A stretch of 64,000 nt of DNA, from positions 19,818 to 83,817 of the forward strand of contig JAAEAF010014928.1 of assembly GCA_011037195.1 (NCBI GenBank), in the 5' to 3' direction. The notes beneath the pieces are model-generated. The model saw only the letters and a program-made list of their open reading frames with translations. It was not told the DNA's origin and ran no database searches. This document shows positions 22,492-34,570 of this stretch, piece after piece. The stretch's first letter is position 1, and each line of letters begins with the position of its first letter. The stretch comes from Triatoma infestans (Eukaryota; Arthropoda; Insecta; Hemiptera; Reduviidae). The position numbers and the translations under genes were made by a program.

Positions 22492-25400
22492 TTAAAAATT
22501 ATGAATGGAAGAATCGTCTCCCTTAAGAATTTCAATTCTAAGACTCCATGCTCTTCTGGAAAATTTTATAAGTGGGTGATAGTCTAGAGAGGATAGCAAC
22601 TGAACAATCTGGGGTCCGGAAATATTAGAGCATCCCATATATTTAATGCGAAGCTCATTTAATCTCGGACACTCTGCCAAAAAATGGAAAAGATCCTCCC
22701 TCACTCCAAACGTACATAATGCACAAAGTCTCTTATCCTCCTCGCTGTCTAACCACGGCACGCTACCCAAATTTACTAACTCGCCTCTCAATCGGAAGAA
22801 CGATCTCAAATCAATCAGCTTACTTTTGTGATCCAGATTTTTACCAAAATAGGCCCAAAATTCCACCTTAATAGTAGTCAGTTCCCTGTAAAGAAGGAAA
22901 CGTTCCGTATTTTTAGCTCTTCTAACAGATTCGTCCCTAGAGGTTGCGAGGATTTTTGCTCTTAACAATGATAGTTCTGACTGCCATTGATTGTGACTGG
23001 CCAATGAAGTGTCAAACTCCACAGAATGTTTCTCGGCAAGATTCTTCCAGCGTCCAAAGAAAGCTGCGTTTCTCTTGATTACTTCGAGAGCTAAAATGCG
23101 AGACAGTCGAAATGAGGGTAGGGCTAATACTTTAAGGCAATATTTAAAATGCAGATGTAGAGTAAAGAGGAATAAGGGGTCCATGGCGGTTTCGATATGG
23201 AGAATGTAGTTAGGAGTACAGGAAGGGAGTGCAAATAGTTTTTTAATAAAATACCGCTGAAATTGTTCGAGAGCGTCAAATTTCTCCTATCCCCAAACTT
23301 GACATCCATAACAGACAACTGCACGTGAAGCTGCATTAAAGACTTGAAGCTTGGCACTTAATGGAACCTCATTCTCAGAGATAAAGCGAGACCAGATACT
23401 ATTAATTCCCGCTTTAGCGGATGAAATTTTATCGTCAAAGTGAGGCTTAAAAGAAAGGCGTGAAGTTAATGTTACTCCTAAGTATTTATACTGATTTACA
23501 TTCTCCAAGCGTGAGCCTTTGTAATACCAACGCTCATGGGCAGCTGGACGGCCACTTTTCTTGAAAACCAATACCTTAGATTTAGAAAGATTAAGGTTCC
23601 AGCGGTCGCAATACTGCTCAAGAAGGTTAATATTCCTTTGAAGTAAAACAGGACTATCTGCCAGCAACACAACGTCATCTGCGAATAGGAGGATGTTGAT
23701 TTTGGAGCAGCCAACACGTACACCGCCCTCTAAAAGCAGCGGTAGATCATTAAGGAACAGACAAAACAGAATAGGGCTAAGGACACACCCCTGTCTGACT
23801 CCACAAGCAACTTGGAAAAATTCTGAAATCCCATTTCTGCCTCGAACTGCCGACCTCGCGACGGAGTATAATGACCTGAGCACCTGAATAAATTTAGAAG
23901 AAATACCTAATTTAAAAAGTTTATACATTAGTGAATCATGATCAACGCAGTCAAATGCCGATTTGAAGTCTATAAAGAAGCTATAAAGTTTCTGCCTGGG
24001 TCTTTGAAAAGTCAACTGTACCAGATTGGTTAAAATGAATAAATTATCCAGAGTCGAGTAACTGCGCCTAAAACCAGCCTGGTTTTCGCACAAAATGTTA
24101 ATATCTTTAACAAATAACTCTAAACGGTTTAGGAGAAGTCCTGAAAAGAGTTTAGATATAGTGTCTAAACATGAAATGCCTCTATAATTAGAGGGATCAT
24201 TAATGCCACCCTTTTTAAAAATGGGAAAAATTATTGACTTACTAAATGAGTTTGGAGTTATACCTGAACTGTATGTATAATTAAACAGTGAAAGGAGCAT
24301 ATCTAAAAACATAGAAGGAGCATTTTTATAATATTCAAATGTTATACGGTCGTGACCAGGGGCTTTATTGTTCTTGGAGTTATTGATGACAACAAGAAGT
24401 TCTTCCATAGTAAAAGGCGAATCTATTAGCGGATCAACGATACTGGGTTCCGCATACAAAGTAAGCGCAGCTCCCCTCCGCGGATTAAGCAAGTTGCGGA
24501 AATGATTAACCCAAGCACTCATGCAGATCTCATTACTACAAACAAAACCCCTATGTTTGAATTTGTTAATTAGGTGCCAGAACTGTTTTGTATCCTTAAC
24601 CACTTGAAACTGCGAATAAATTGAAGCAAAGCTCTTTTTCTTGTTTCTACAGATCAGTTTGTATGAGTTAATAGCTTCGTGATATGCAGCAAGCACAAGG
24701 CAAGAACTAGTTTTCCGAAACAGCTTGTGCAGGTTAAAGGATCTTCTTCTCGCATGCAAACAAGAATAGTCGAACCATGGCTTTTTTTGATGTAGTTTAA
24801 TAAAAGAAGCGGAGTAGCCTGATGTAGAAGGATGAGAGGAAGACTTGATTAAATTTGCGAAATAATCAACACACGCCTGCGGATCCTCAGGAAGAGAAGG
24901 AGCACTACCGATAAGCGTCAACAATGATTGTGTGTACTCTTCAGCGTCACTATCTTGCCAGACTAACTGAGGTAATAACGGGAGTGTAGCTACGTCTGCC
25001 ACACCTTTAGACCCATTGGAATCTAATGAAAAAAATACCGGTAAGTGATCAGAGAACGTCTGTGAGAGAACTTTAAATACACCGAATGAAGAGATACAAC
25101 TAAAAGAAGCGAAACATAGATCAATCACAGAATTCCCTAGCCCCCCGAGAAAAGTAAATTCACTTCCCCTGTCTCCCGCGAATCTACCATTTAATATAAT
25201 TAAGCCGAAATCGTCACAAAAGTCTAGAAATTTAGAACCATTACAGTTTAATACCTCATCCTTAGATTGTCTATCAGAAGAGCAAAGAGCAGAATCCAAC
25301 AAAATACCAGCCGGAAGAGACTGTGCAGTGCCAATCCTCGCATTAACATCACCCACTATAACAATATTGCTAGATGGTAAATCCTGTATGAAGTTAATTA

Positions 25401-25817
25401 AGTTGTTAAAGTCGTCTGACCAACGACTAGGATTCAAGTAAACTGGTACAACCAGAAGAGCTGAATTGTTCGTGTTGACTGAAACTATAGTTCTACCATT
25501 CATATTAACAAAATCAATATATTTATCTGAAATACTTAACTTAATACCGTATAACATACCTCCACTAGGGCGTCCAAATTTAGAAACTTTAGTGGCTGGT
25601 ACCCAGAACAACTTGTAATGTACCCAGAACAACTTGAACCAGAAAAATAATTTGAAAAAAGTGCGAATTTGTCCTTTAATATAAAAGTTTCATAAAGAAA
25701 AAAGATGTCATATTCAAAAACAAAATCAAGAAAAAAATTATTAGAAACTTTACTTCTCAAACCTGCAATATTATATGACAAAAACTTAAATCCGGAAAAA
25801 GAATTCCCTTGATGCAC
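22492..25817 (-). pseudogene. ORF2 endonuclease / reverse transcriptase (781-codon open core, 2-3 frameshifts)
   Basis: Three adjoining frames: 25536-25817 (endonuclease start, FLSYNIAGLRSKV), 23287-25632 (rest of the APE-type endonuclease and the whole RT) and 22492-23184 (C-terminus). Endonuclease motifs are GRPSGGMLYG, VIVGDVNARIG and SDHLPVFF. RT motifs are NKAPGHDRITFEYY, NYRGISCLDTISKL, FFIDFKSAFDCVDHD, GVRQGCVLSPILF, LLFADDVVLLAD (FADD active site) and YKYLGVTLTSR. The tail ends with CALCTFGVREDLFHFLAEC. The first break is at a 21-bp tandem duplication (25599-25640); the second is near 23286. Polymerase residues all look intact. Confidence 0.9.
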
Positions 25818-25847
25818 CGAAGTGAGTTTCCTGCAGACAGACCTTTC

Positions 25848-26820
25848 TCAGAATTGAGCAGAGGGCTTGGATGAAACTGGTAACCGAGCAGGTAGTGAGC
25901 GAAGCCTCTGGAAGTAGTCCTTGGGAAGAGAGTTTTTCAGTAGTAAAGAAACAAATTCCTTCAAATCGACTCCAGCCAGTTCATGTAGTTTCAACACACC
26001 ATCATTACTTTCGTGACATAATCCTTTCGTGCAACACCAGGTAAACTTAATACCCTCCACAGTTAAACCATCAAATCTTAATGATGTCTTCAACTGGTCA
26101 TTTAATCTAAGTAATTCTTTACGTACTAGAATAAGTTTTGTTCTGTTCCTTCTTGTATTGCAGCCAAGTCCTGATGAATCACGAAACCAGTTTTTTTAGA
26201 ATTCGGACTGCTCTCAATACTGACAATTTATCTTCAAAACACGTAAATGATACTAACAATGGCGAGTTGGGGTTATCCTTTGAGCCCAATGGAAAAGCTT
26301 GAATTTTTTCCTCCTTAATAATCCTAACTAAAGTATTTCTCTATATAATAAAATCCTAACTTTAAGTATTTCTCTACAGAATTCTGAAATTATTTCAGAT
26401 CTTGAATTTCCCACTAGGTGAGTGCTTTAAAACTCCCCTAAATATTAAATTTTGACGACGTAACTTGTTATCGAGAGTTTCTAATAACTTTTCATTCCTC
26501 AAATTAGCTTCTCTTAGTTGTGTCAATTCACACCTTAATTGTACCTTTTCCTCCTTCATAGAATTATAAGCCTCTCTTAGCTCTTGTATGTCTTGTTTAC
26601 TTGCTACAGATGCCAACTTACTGTCCAATAAATCAGATAACATTTCCCTTATTTGGTTTATTCCTAGTTCACTTGAAGTATTAGGATTATCCATTTTCTC
26701 CAAGTCCTTTTTTTTACTAATATTCAGAGATTCAGGCGAACTTCTAGCACGCTTACGCCTACCAGAGTCAGAATTCAATACTTTGGGACTGGAAAACTCT
26801 TTGAATATCTTCGGAGGCAT
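25848..26820 (-). pseudogene. ORF1 protein of the non-LTR element (frameshifted)
   Basis: Nucleic-acid-binding chaperone-type ORF1. It starts MPPKIFKEFSSP, runs through a basic patch (GRRKRARSSP), a coiled-coil heptad region (residues ~60-125, QDIQELREAYNSMKEEK) and enters an RRM-like fold at LDNKLRRQNLIFRGV. The frame then shifts near 26400; the RRM continues as IIKEEKIQAFPLG and LLVSFTCFEDKL, and shifts again into 25848-26093 (SLRFDGLTVEGIKFTW). This coiled coil plus RRM layout is known from ORF1p of L1- and CR1/L2-like elements. Two or more frameshifts make this copy defective. Confidence 0.75.
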
Positions 26821-27271
26821 ACAAAGAATAAAAAATAATAGATATGTTGCACAGTATCAGAAATAGATTTTCTCCAACAGAAAAATAAAAAATAATGATG
26901 ATTAAAAAGAAAATATGAAATAAAATAAAATAAAAATTATTCTTTAGATTCAGTAGAAGCGTGTGAGCTTGTTTATAAACAAAGTTTATTAAAGTTTATG
27001 GAGTTTCTATTGTTATCAAACTAGTTAAACTGATACGTTTCTCCAACACTCTGGCGTATAAAATCTGAACTATAAAAGTCGTATTGAGTTATTTAATTTT
27101 TTAAACTTACTTGGAAAAAAATACATAAAATAAATGTTCACAAATGTTAACAAAGTCTTGCTGTTTATCACTGTGAGAAAAATTTTTATCTAATCACTGT
27201 TATTCAGTTAATAAGATCACAAAAATTACAGAGCACATAACATATGTATTGAGTTGAAACACGAGACCCAA

Positions 27272-27287
27272 TTCTAAGAATTCATTA
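27272..27287 (+). repeat. Target-site duplication of the 5.2-kb non-LTR element (5' side)
   Basis: Second copy of TTCTAAGAATTCATTA; the element's 5' end sits at 27271. Confidence 0.9.
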
Positions 27288-27414
27288 TTCAATCATTATT
27301 TGCTAAGATCTCAACTCTAATACTTTAAATGAGCGAAACAGGATGTAAATAATATTAATTTTTTTTTTAAAAAAAAGGATAAACAGGGGGCGGGTTTCGA
27401 AAAGAAAACATATA

Positions 27415-27510
27415 TCGTTCTTCCGGATCTCAAAATATGTAACTCCAGTGAAAGCTCATCTCAAATCTGACACGATTGCAATTTTTCTCTTACCCCATTG
27501 CAGTAAATAA
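27415..27510 (+). repeat. RepX terminal fragment
   Basis: Matches only the last ~95 bp of RepX: GATCTCAAAA, a gapped CTC-AAT-TGACACGATT and CTCTTAC. Confidence 0.5.
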
Positions 27511-27574
27511 AAATAGACACAAGTTATATTAAAATATCATATATATTTTCTATAAAACATACATATTTACATAT

Positions 27575-27819
27575 CATCTGGGATTTTATCCATCGTAGCA
27601 TGCACATTTGTGATGTTCCTGACTGCTTACACACTACACTTGTTGATCAACTGTTGTAATTTTTTTATGTGGATCAACAAGGTTATGTGTAACAGAAACA
27701 TTAAGTTGAATTCAACTCTCTCCACGAACTTGACAACTTTACTCTGACGTTGCATGAATATCCGAAAGCGGGCAGGAACATCGCAAATATGCATGCTACG
27801 ACGGTTAAAATCCCAGATG
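27575..27819. mobile_element. Short inverted-repeat element (245 bp, MITE-like)
   Basis: The first 47 bp (CATCTGGGATTTTATCCATC onward to GATGTTCCTG) and the last 47 bp (CAGGAACATC onward to CCCAGATG) are inverted repeats with about five mismatches. The arm sequence also occurs at 50890-50965 (inverted) and 63105-63185, and in those copies homology runs beyond the arm, so this may be two inverted copies of a small repeat rather than a classical MITE. No coding capacity. Confidence 0.55.
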
Positions 27820-27904
27820 TTGTTGAGTATTGCGGACCCATGCAATATTGAATATTTACAGATCCAGTCTTACAAGCAAAAAAGGCATGCTTTAATTTTA
27901 TATT

Positions 27905-28625
27905 TGTATTCAGAACCACACCGGAAATAATGAACTGGGGTTCCCCTGAATACAAAAACAATGTTTTTAGCGAATGGTCTATATGTGTGTGGGTTTCTTC
28001 CTGTGTTAACAGAATATCTCGTTATCGAAAAGTTGCAGTGAGCTCAAACTTGGTATTTAATTTAGGTATTCCATAAAACTTGGTATTCAATTTAGGTATT
28101 CCATAAAACTTGGTATTCAATTTAGGTATTCCATAAAACTTGGTATTCAATTTAGGTATTCCACAAAACTTGGTATTCAATTTAGATATACCATAAAACT
28201 TGGTATTCAATTTAGGTATTCCATAAAACTTGGTATTCCATCAGACAGAAGACTTGGGACAAAATTTCGTGAACCGCAAGGGCGACTTTACTGAATGATT
28301 TTTTAGTTTTTCGTTTTTTTAAGAAAAACAACTCCGACGATTTTCTTTAATCTTCGTATACAATCTCACACTGAATAACTATAATTCTTATGTGAAACAT
28401 TTTCCTCCCAAAAAATTAGTTTGGATAGTGTGGAGGTTTTTATAGCATTATTTTTAGAGCGCCCTACTCGATTATCATCACTTCTCTACCTGCCAAGATT
28501 AGTATAGTTGATACTTATTACCCACCACTTTATACTTACGTTAGGACAAATATGTAAAATTTGAGTTTAAAGAAAATTTATCATTTTAAAAAAGTAAGAG
28601 AAAGTCGTGACTTTTCTCACCAGAC
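27905..28625 (-). repeat. RepX dispersed repeat, inverted copy with minisatellite
   Basis: Reads as RepX on the minus strand: ACCGGAAATAATGAACTGGG and a GTGTGTGGG remnant of the (AC)n tract on the left, then ATCTCGTTATCGAAAAGTTG, and ending at AGTAAGAGAAAGTCGTGA near 28600. Only one monomer remains. The stretch equivalent to CAAACTTGATATTCCGTTTA in the 39-kb copy has expanded here into the 30-bp array at 28046. Confidence 0.6.
28046..28239. repeat. 30-bp minisatellite, ~6.5 units
   Basis: Unit AAACTTGGTATTCAATTTAG plus GTATTCCATA, repeated head to tail with unit starts at 28046, 28076, 28106, 28136, 28166, 28196 and a partial 28226. Units differ at one to three sites. Thirty bases keep a frame open, which explains the chance 62-codon minus-strand frame with a ten-residue repeat. 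Confidence 0.95.
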
Positions 28626-29342
28626 TTTTTTCTTTATTCATGTTTCTATTTAAATTTCTAATGACGTTACACTTCCCTATGTATAATACTGTCTTGCAAA
28701 TTTCGATCGTAATTTTGTTTACATGATCATTTAGTTAAGAGATGGAAAAATCATAAAAAGACCAATTGCTATTGAACTTAAGATTAAATCTAGCTATTGG
28801 CTATTGGAACTGTACATGAGAATTAAAAAAAAATCCAAACGTCACAAAGCAAATTCTACCATCCCAATTTTGTCATTGTAAATAAGTAAATATAGAACAA
28901 TGCCTAATAAGACCCACACTGAGTGTCTATTTATGTGGTTACATTAACGGGGAACTTAACCTTTTTAATATCCTTTCATAACCCTTTTATAAAATGAACA
29001 ATACTTTCTCCTAGCAGTATGAGAAAGTAAAAAACAATGTTATAAATTGTTTATTATATAATATTAATTATGTTGAGTAGAAAAATTAGAACTTAACTAC
29101 AAAAAAGAGAATTTATACAGTGGGAAGTATTTTCCACAATACGAAGAAATTTTTAAAGAAATGTATCAATGTGATAGAATACATCTTAACATTTAGCAAT
29201 CTGCACTATTATTATATAGTAGTCTGGAATATGTTTTTTTATATAAGCAAATATTCTGAAATCTGTTAAAGGTGGGTAGATATTATGTAAAAAAAAAAAT
29301 ATATCTTTTTGTAACTGTAATAAATAATTGCAATATTTAATA
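28626..29342. other. Intergenic DNA with a RepX end fragment
   Basis: AT-rich; only a RepX-like terminus is seen at about 28996-29033 (ACTTTCTCCTAGCAGTATGA then GAAAGT). Confidence 0.4.
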
Positions 29343-32221
29343 TTATTTATCAATTAGAGTTCCCCTCACTCTATTCTTTTTTGCATCAATTTCTGCTTGT
29401 GTTTGTTGAACTACAAGTTTTCTTTTATTCATACCCTTACGTTCTAATTGTTTTTCTATGATTCTTGCATTGTTGGCATAAGAATCGGCAACTTCTCTCT
29501 GAAAGGAAAGTAAATTTCTTATTAATAGAAGCAATTATTTATTACAGCAATTATTAATAGAAGCAATTATTATATCCTGACAATATTGGTAGGCAACACT
29601 AAATGGCGATTGCCCAATAAAATAAAATTTGTAGAAATTAAAAAAACGTTAATTTGAAAAGACAAACTTTTTATTATTTATAGGCATGAAATTGCACTTA
29701 AAAATTACATATCTCTGACAACGAGAAAGTCGTATAGAGAAAATTGCGCAGAGCTTATTTTCAAATTAGTTCTAAATACCGGAGAGATAAAGATAGGGAG
29801 TGAAAAAATTAGAAAAATATGGATCATTGTAACTGAAGCAAACGAATCAGCAATCTGACCTCTGTTGATAAGACAGAATGGATCAGTCAACATACGCCTC
29901 CGAAACTTCAACGTGTTTATTTGGCATCCATTCGTTACAGTAGACTCTCCAGCTCTCCAGTCTTCAGTTTAGATAAGTCAAGGGTAAGGAGAGGAACTCC
30001 CCTTAGGAGGAAATGGACTAACGACTGCGGGATCCTAGCCTAACAAAACTCTAACGCTCACACCTACAAAGGGCATGCAGTGATACTTGATATATGTGCA
30101 ACTTGTTTATGTAAGTGTTTCCATAGCCCAGTTTGTTTACTTGTGTGTAGCCATCCAAGAGGTAAACTCTGGCCCCAAATACACATTTCTACATTTCACT
30201 GACAACCGTATGCACAAATAAAACAATTAAGTTGCAATGACAACAATAAGTTATCAGCTTTCTAGACCATTTTGAAAACTAAACTTTTGGTCATTGACCC
30301 CTTCTGAAAAGATAAACAGAGTATACCGTAAAAAAAAAAAAATGCATTGTCAAATTACGATTTTATACGTTTATATAATTCTAAGTTCAATTCCACAACA
30401 CTTACAGCTTCAATTTCATCTTCTTCTTCGTCAATTGTTGACACAGTTACAGAACTGAATTTTCCCATATTTTTAGTATGTTTTGTTACCATGATCTTCT
30501 TTGGCTGTTCTGCTGCAACTTGATTATATATATCCATTTTAGCACGTTCTCCTGAATTTCCAGTTACTACTGCTCCTTTTAAAACGAAGCTAACATTCGA
30601 TTTTAAGTCATGTTTGTAGTATAAGATTAATTTACATCTGAAACACCATTAAGAAAGTAACATTTTAGTAAAGCGTAAAATATTAAATCAAGCAACAAAA
30701 TAGGACAACTGATCATGGTTACTTATCTGATCAGCTGAGAATTAATTGGATAAGATGATCTTTTAGGTCACCTTCGTTGATGAAATCCTATCCTGTCTAA
30801 CGACGCGAATAAATATTCTCATCAAAACTTACATATCTTCTCATAAACATGTCTTATACATCTTCTCATCAATAACTTACAAGCCAATCTAGTCCTAGGT
30901 AGACGGTATAAGGGTATTACCCAGAATACTTGTTTTACTAACTTGCACTGATAACAGCATCATTTCACATCACCAAACTGACTCAAGCAGAGCACGACAG
31001 CTCCCCATCTATGACTTACATGTAACTGTATTACACATAACATACTATTGCCAGAAAAACTTTATGGATTGTAATAATAATAATATTATTAATAAAAATA
31101 AACTAACGATGGGGGCTGAGCATGCACTTGTAAGTGGAGGTCCCCAGTTCGAGTCCCGCGTATAACTGCTAAATTTTATATTGATTTCAAAATGTTAATA
31201 GTAAAGTAGGTGCTTCGGCCCCCGTCCACGACACCTAATTTGGTAGTTGCAGTTAAGCCCGCCTGAAAAAAGTAGGCATTACTTTGCTTTACTTCAACTA
31301 ACGACAAACAACACTTTTACAATGACAGACCCAACGAGTTAAATAAATGATTTTAAGAATCTATTATCAATTGCAGAATACAACCCAGCTAAGATAGCGT
31401 TGGCCATGTCTTCTAATCGTTTAAATTTAATCGAGTTTTCCTACTAGGAAAAGTTTTGGCATAATAATCCTATATGAAGTGTGCTTTATGAGCTTAATGC
31501 TAGATCTGATATGAATGATTTTGCTTAAAATAATTTTCTTAACAGATGGTTACTGGTGGAAGAAGTTATAAAGCACTCGTGAATATTAACAATTGTAACA
31601 AGTGAAAAGTATCACCAAAATAAAATAGCCTATTCCAGATTTCATTTTTACACCCTCATTTAAAGAAATTCTTTTTTATTGCTTTATCAGTATTACTGAG
31701 CCGATGTAAGACGAATTCGATTCAAGCTAAGCGCTGAAATAAATACTAATTGGAATTATCCACTAAAATGTTAATAAATTCTCGTTAAAAAGAATATACA
31801 TTTTACTTTTTACACTTCATTCGATACTGTCTCTCGATTCCCTCCGGCCTTCTTAGGTGGACTGTTTCATCAGGATCACAAATGAGTTTGTGAGCATGTT
31901 TACTTCCATCAAGTACTCGCGCACCATCTCTTCGTCTTAGAGGCAGTTTTTCAATAGGGCAATCTAAACGAAAATATATTAGCTAACTCTTTCGAAAAGA
32001 GCGAAGCATCATGCAAAAAGAACGAAGCTTTAAATTTTTATACAAATACTTCAATGTGAAATAAATATCTACAGTACTATCAGAAATAAAAATGATTTAC
32101 CTAATATTAAAGTAATCTGCCCACAAAGGCAATAATATATATGAAGTGGCTTATCTTCGCTATATTCTTCTTGATCTTTCACATCAGAACAAACAATACT
32201 TCGAGTGATTACTTTAGGCAT
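29343..32221 (-). CDS. STEEP1: STEEP1 / CXorf56 homologue (STING ER exit protein family), four exons
   Basis: Exons on the minus strand are 32221-32101, 31963-31807, 30637-30406 and 29498-29343; borders are GT/AG and phases join to 666 nt, 221 residues plus stop, matching the ~222 residues of the human protein. Family landmarks are [55 protein letters not shown], a second Cys pair (KCKKC), [21 protein letters not shown] and [23 protein letters not shown], ending GTLIDK. The two CxC/CxxC pairs could bind zinc (inference). In mammals the protein helps STING leave the endoplasmic reticulum; the function in this organism is inferred from homology only. The start is the only Met giving the conserved N-terminus. 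Introns are 137, 1169 and 907 bp; intron 2 holds a SINE-like repeat. Confidence 0.95.
31095..31300 (+). mobile_element. tRNA-derived SINE-like repeat in a STEEP1 intron
   Basis: Head GGGGGCTGAGCATGCACTTG with a B-box-like AGTTCGAGTCC 35 bp on, followed by a non-tRNA body (GGTGCTTCGGCCCCCGTCCA, then AATTTGGTAGTTGCAGTTAA). It lies on the strand opposite to STEEP1. It is not a tRNA gene because no acceptor stem closes. Confidence 0.5.
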
Positions 32222-33297
32222 TTCAAATACCAAAAAATATGGTAACTTCAAACATAAATTAAAAATTCACAATTTCATTTTTCATGCAAACTTTTTCTCC
32301 GATAGAATTTTTAGTCGCAACTACTTCTCCTTTGAAACTTTAGACATGTTATGCATTAGGAAAAGGTTATGTTATTAAAGGTTAAAATACCTTACAATTT
32401 ATATCTGTTGTTACTAGCATATTATGAAAATACAATATATAAAATAAAGTTAAAAAACAAATTTCGGCAATCTAACAAGCGTTCAAAAGCAAACGAAAAA
32501 TAAAACTGTTAAATGTAATCATCGAATTAATACTTTGCTTGACAAAAATTAAATAATATGCAAGACATACATAAGAACTTATAATATTAATTTGACCCCA
32601 GATAGTATGAAAAAAATCTATTTCAGAAGACAATTAAAAATTTCTTTGCTTTTGAGTTTTTGTGTTGCTACTCCACTACAAAAGGCTACAAGACACGAGA
32701 CATGTAGGGCAGGCATTCTTAGTTTTATTTTTTTTATATTTGTCTGGCCACTCAATTGCTAGGTTGCATACATACTTTACAATTATACAAGAACCCTACA
32801 CATATTATAATACAAAGTATGGTTCGAGGCTTGAGTTGTCAATGGCAGGCTGTTTGTTGCAGATGGCAAGTGTCACTCCTGGAGCATGTATTCGTGTTAT
32901 AGGCGCTATTCCGCTCAGGCATTTCAGAGATTTGGTGGCGGTGAGGGTTGTTCTAGGGGTTGGTGAATGATGCCTCGTGTGGTTTTGGCCTCGGCATTTC
33001 CCTTATGATCGTCCCTCTCCTCCTCCTCAGGAATTGGTAGATTTGTCCAGTTTTCAGAGACCAGCAACACTCCTATAGGATGTGAAGATGTGATGCAAAT
33101 GCACATCATGTTGTCTGGGGCAGCAGCGACACTGTCATGATTTACAGGACGGTTCAAACGCTTACTGCAGACTCCACATTAATATAATATATAAACTCTC
33201 ATTTTTCATAATGTTAGTCTTTTCTCTCTTAGCTGCTGTGTAGTTTGTATTTAATAAAATTCTTTTTAAGAATTACTTTGGATCTAATAAATTTAAC
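32222..33297. other. STEEP1 upstream region and probable LTR end
   Basis: Should contain the STEEP1 promoter near 32222-32400, but no clear core element is visible. A G+C-richer patch at 32830-33160 followed by a TATA-like AATATAATATATAAAC (33180) and an AATAAA (33252) leads into the primer-binding-like site at 33298, so the right end is probably the 3' end of a retroelement LTR whose start I cannot place. Confidence 0.35.
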
Positions 33298-34300
33298 TGG
33301 CGCCCGTGAATAGGGACCGCGAAAGTATTTTAAGTACGTCCAATTGATTTACTTTATTCGCTCAAATTATTTGCGTGATCATTTCCCGCATTAGAAGACG
33401 TGAGTTTTAACTATTCATTCGCGGCTGCCGAACTTCAAAATTACTAAAAGAAAGAAGCATCAGCCGCGCTGGCAGAAAAAAAATTCAGACCGAAAGAATT
33501 CAACTACAGGCAAAATAGAAGTTTTTCTAAATCATCAGAAGAAGAGGAGGACCCGGAATTGTCACAGGACCATCAAATCGTGAGTAATTTCGTTATATCA
33601 AATCCTCTTTCCTATATTAAACCTTCTAAGCTTAATATGAATCCAGAAATCAAAATGACTGATGCTACAATTTCTAAATCACTTCCCCATGAAATTTTAA
33701 AATATATTCCCCGGTATGATGAAACCTCGTATAAGTTACCTCATTTCGTATCTACATGTAAGGATCTATGCACATTTTACGTGAAGAAGGCATAACAGAA
33801 AGAGATGCAAACCACTAGCTTCTTTTTAAAGCAGCCATGTCCCATTTAGACGGCCCAGCAGAAGCAGTGGTTTTTAAATAACAGTTGTGCACATGTACTC
33901 GAACTAACGAACACCCTATGAAAGAATTTTGCGGACAACAGGACAATACCAGACTTAATAGCGGAATTAGCTGTAATGAAAGCATACCCAAAAGAACACC
34001 GACGCCTTACAAAATCCCATATTATAGACCTCCACCTGTTAAACACTCATTACCTGCACAAAGCCATTAATCCAGCAACCAACAAGTAGAATATTCCAGT
34101 CAACAGATATCCTCAACCTCAATACAACTATTCCAATCAACTTACGCCATGGCGACAAAATCAAACTAATCACTACAACCCAACGGACATAGGACCAAAC
34201 GAAGACTCATAAACGGATTAGGAGTATCTTGGCTTACTGGAAATAAGGACACCAATGATAAAGCAAAATATAACGAAATCCTCCAGAAAGTACAATCTAA
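33298..34300 (+). mobile_element. Gypsy/errantivirus-like LTR element relic: primer-binding site and gag
   Basis: The site TGGCGCCCGTGAATAGGGAC (33298-33317) starts with the nine bases of a tRNA-Lys-type primer-binding site. About 180 bp later a gag-like frame begins, with ILKYIPRYDE and a conserved LDGPAEAVV-type block, then in shifted frames a region resembling 'LIAELAVMK' of gypsy gag, and an Asn/Gln/Tyr-rich tail. At least three frameshifts and stops destroy it. No protease, reverse transcriptase or integrase follows. It is an inactive genomic remnant. Confidence 0.55.
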
Positions 34301-34570
34301 TAGTAGCAGCTAATACACAACGTCGAAAACCAATTAACAATCAACAAAATACTAAATAAGAATTTAACAAAGACATGCCCGCAAGGGGTCTCTGTTGCAT
34401 GCAGTTACTTGGGGAGTAGCCACCCCATGGGTTACTACAGCTCAGTTCTCCATGCACTTCATCAGAACAGTACACACACTTAAACTCTACACACTCCAGA
34501 CAAGGACAAACACAGTACATAAACTAGGGTCTCCGTCCCTAGTTAATTGGCGAAAGCCAAGGGAAAAGGA

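Larger units (their letters stand above)
22072..27271 (-). mobile_element. Nearly complete 5.2-kb non-LTR retrotransposon (two ORFs)
   Basis: Bounded by the perfect 16-bp duplication at 22056-22071 and 27272-27287. On the minus strand it has a ~450-bp 5' leader, ORF1 (26820 to 25848), ORF2 (25817 to 22492), an AT-rich 3' UTR, an AATAAA and a (TTA)n tail at the lower end. The order endonuclease, reverse transcriptase, C-x2-C-x9-H-x4-C knuckle and microsatellite tail point to the CR1/L2/I-like side of the non-LTR tree; I do not fix the clade. Only a handful of frameshifts separate it from full coding capacity, so insertion is fairly recent. A 3' fragment with a related C-terminus lies at 38190-39060. 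Confidence 0.92.

Noticed and set aside
23693..26866. Plus-strand frames within the 5.2-kb element
   Set aside because: They are antisense shadows of ORF1 and ORF2.
28022..28210. 62-codon frame with a ten-residue repeat as a repeat protein
   Set aside because: It is the translation of the 30-bp minisatellite; 30 is a multiple of three, so the frame stays open by chance.
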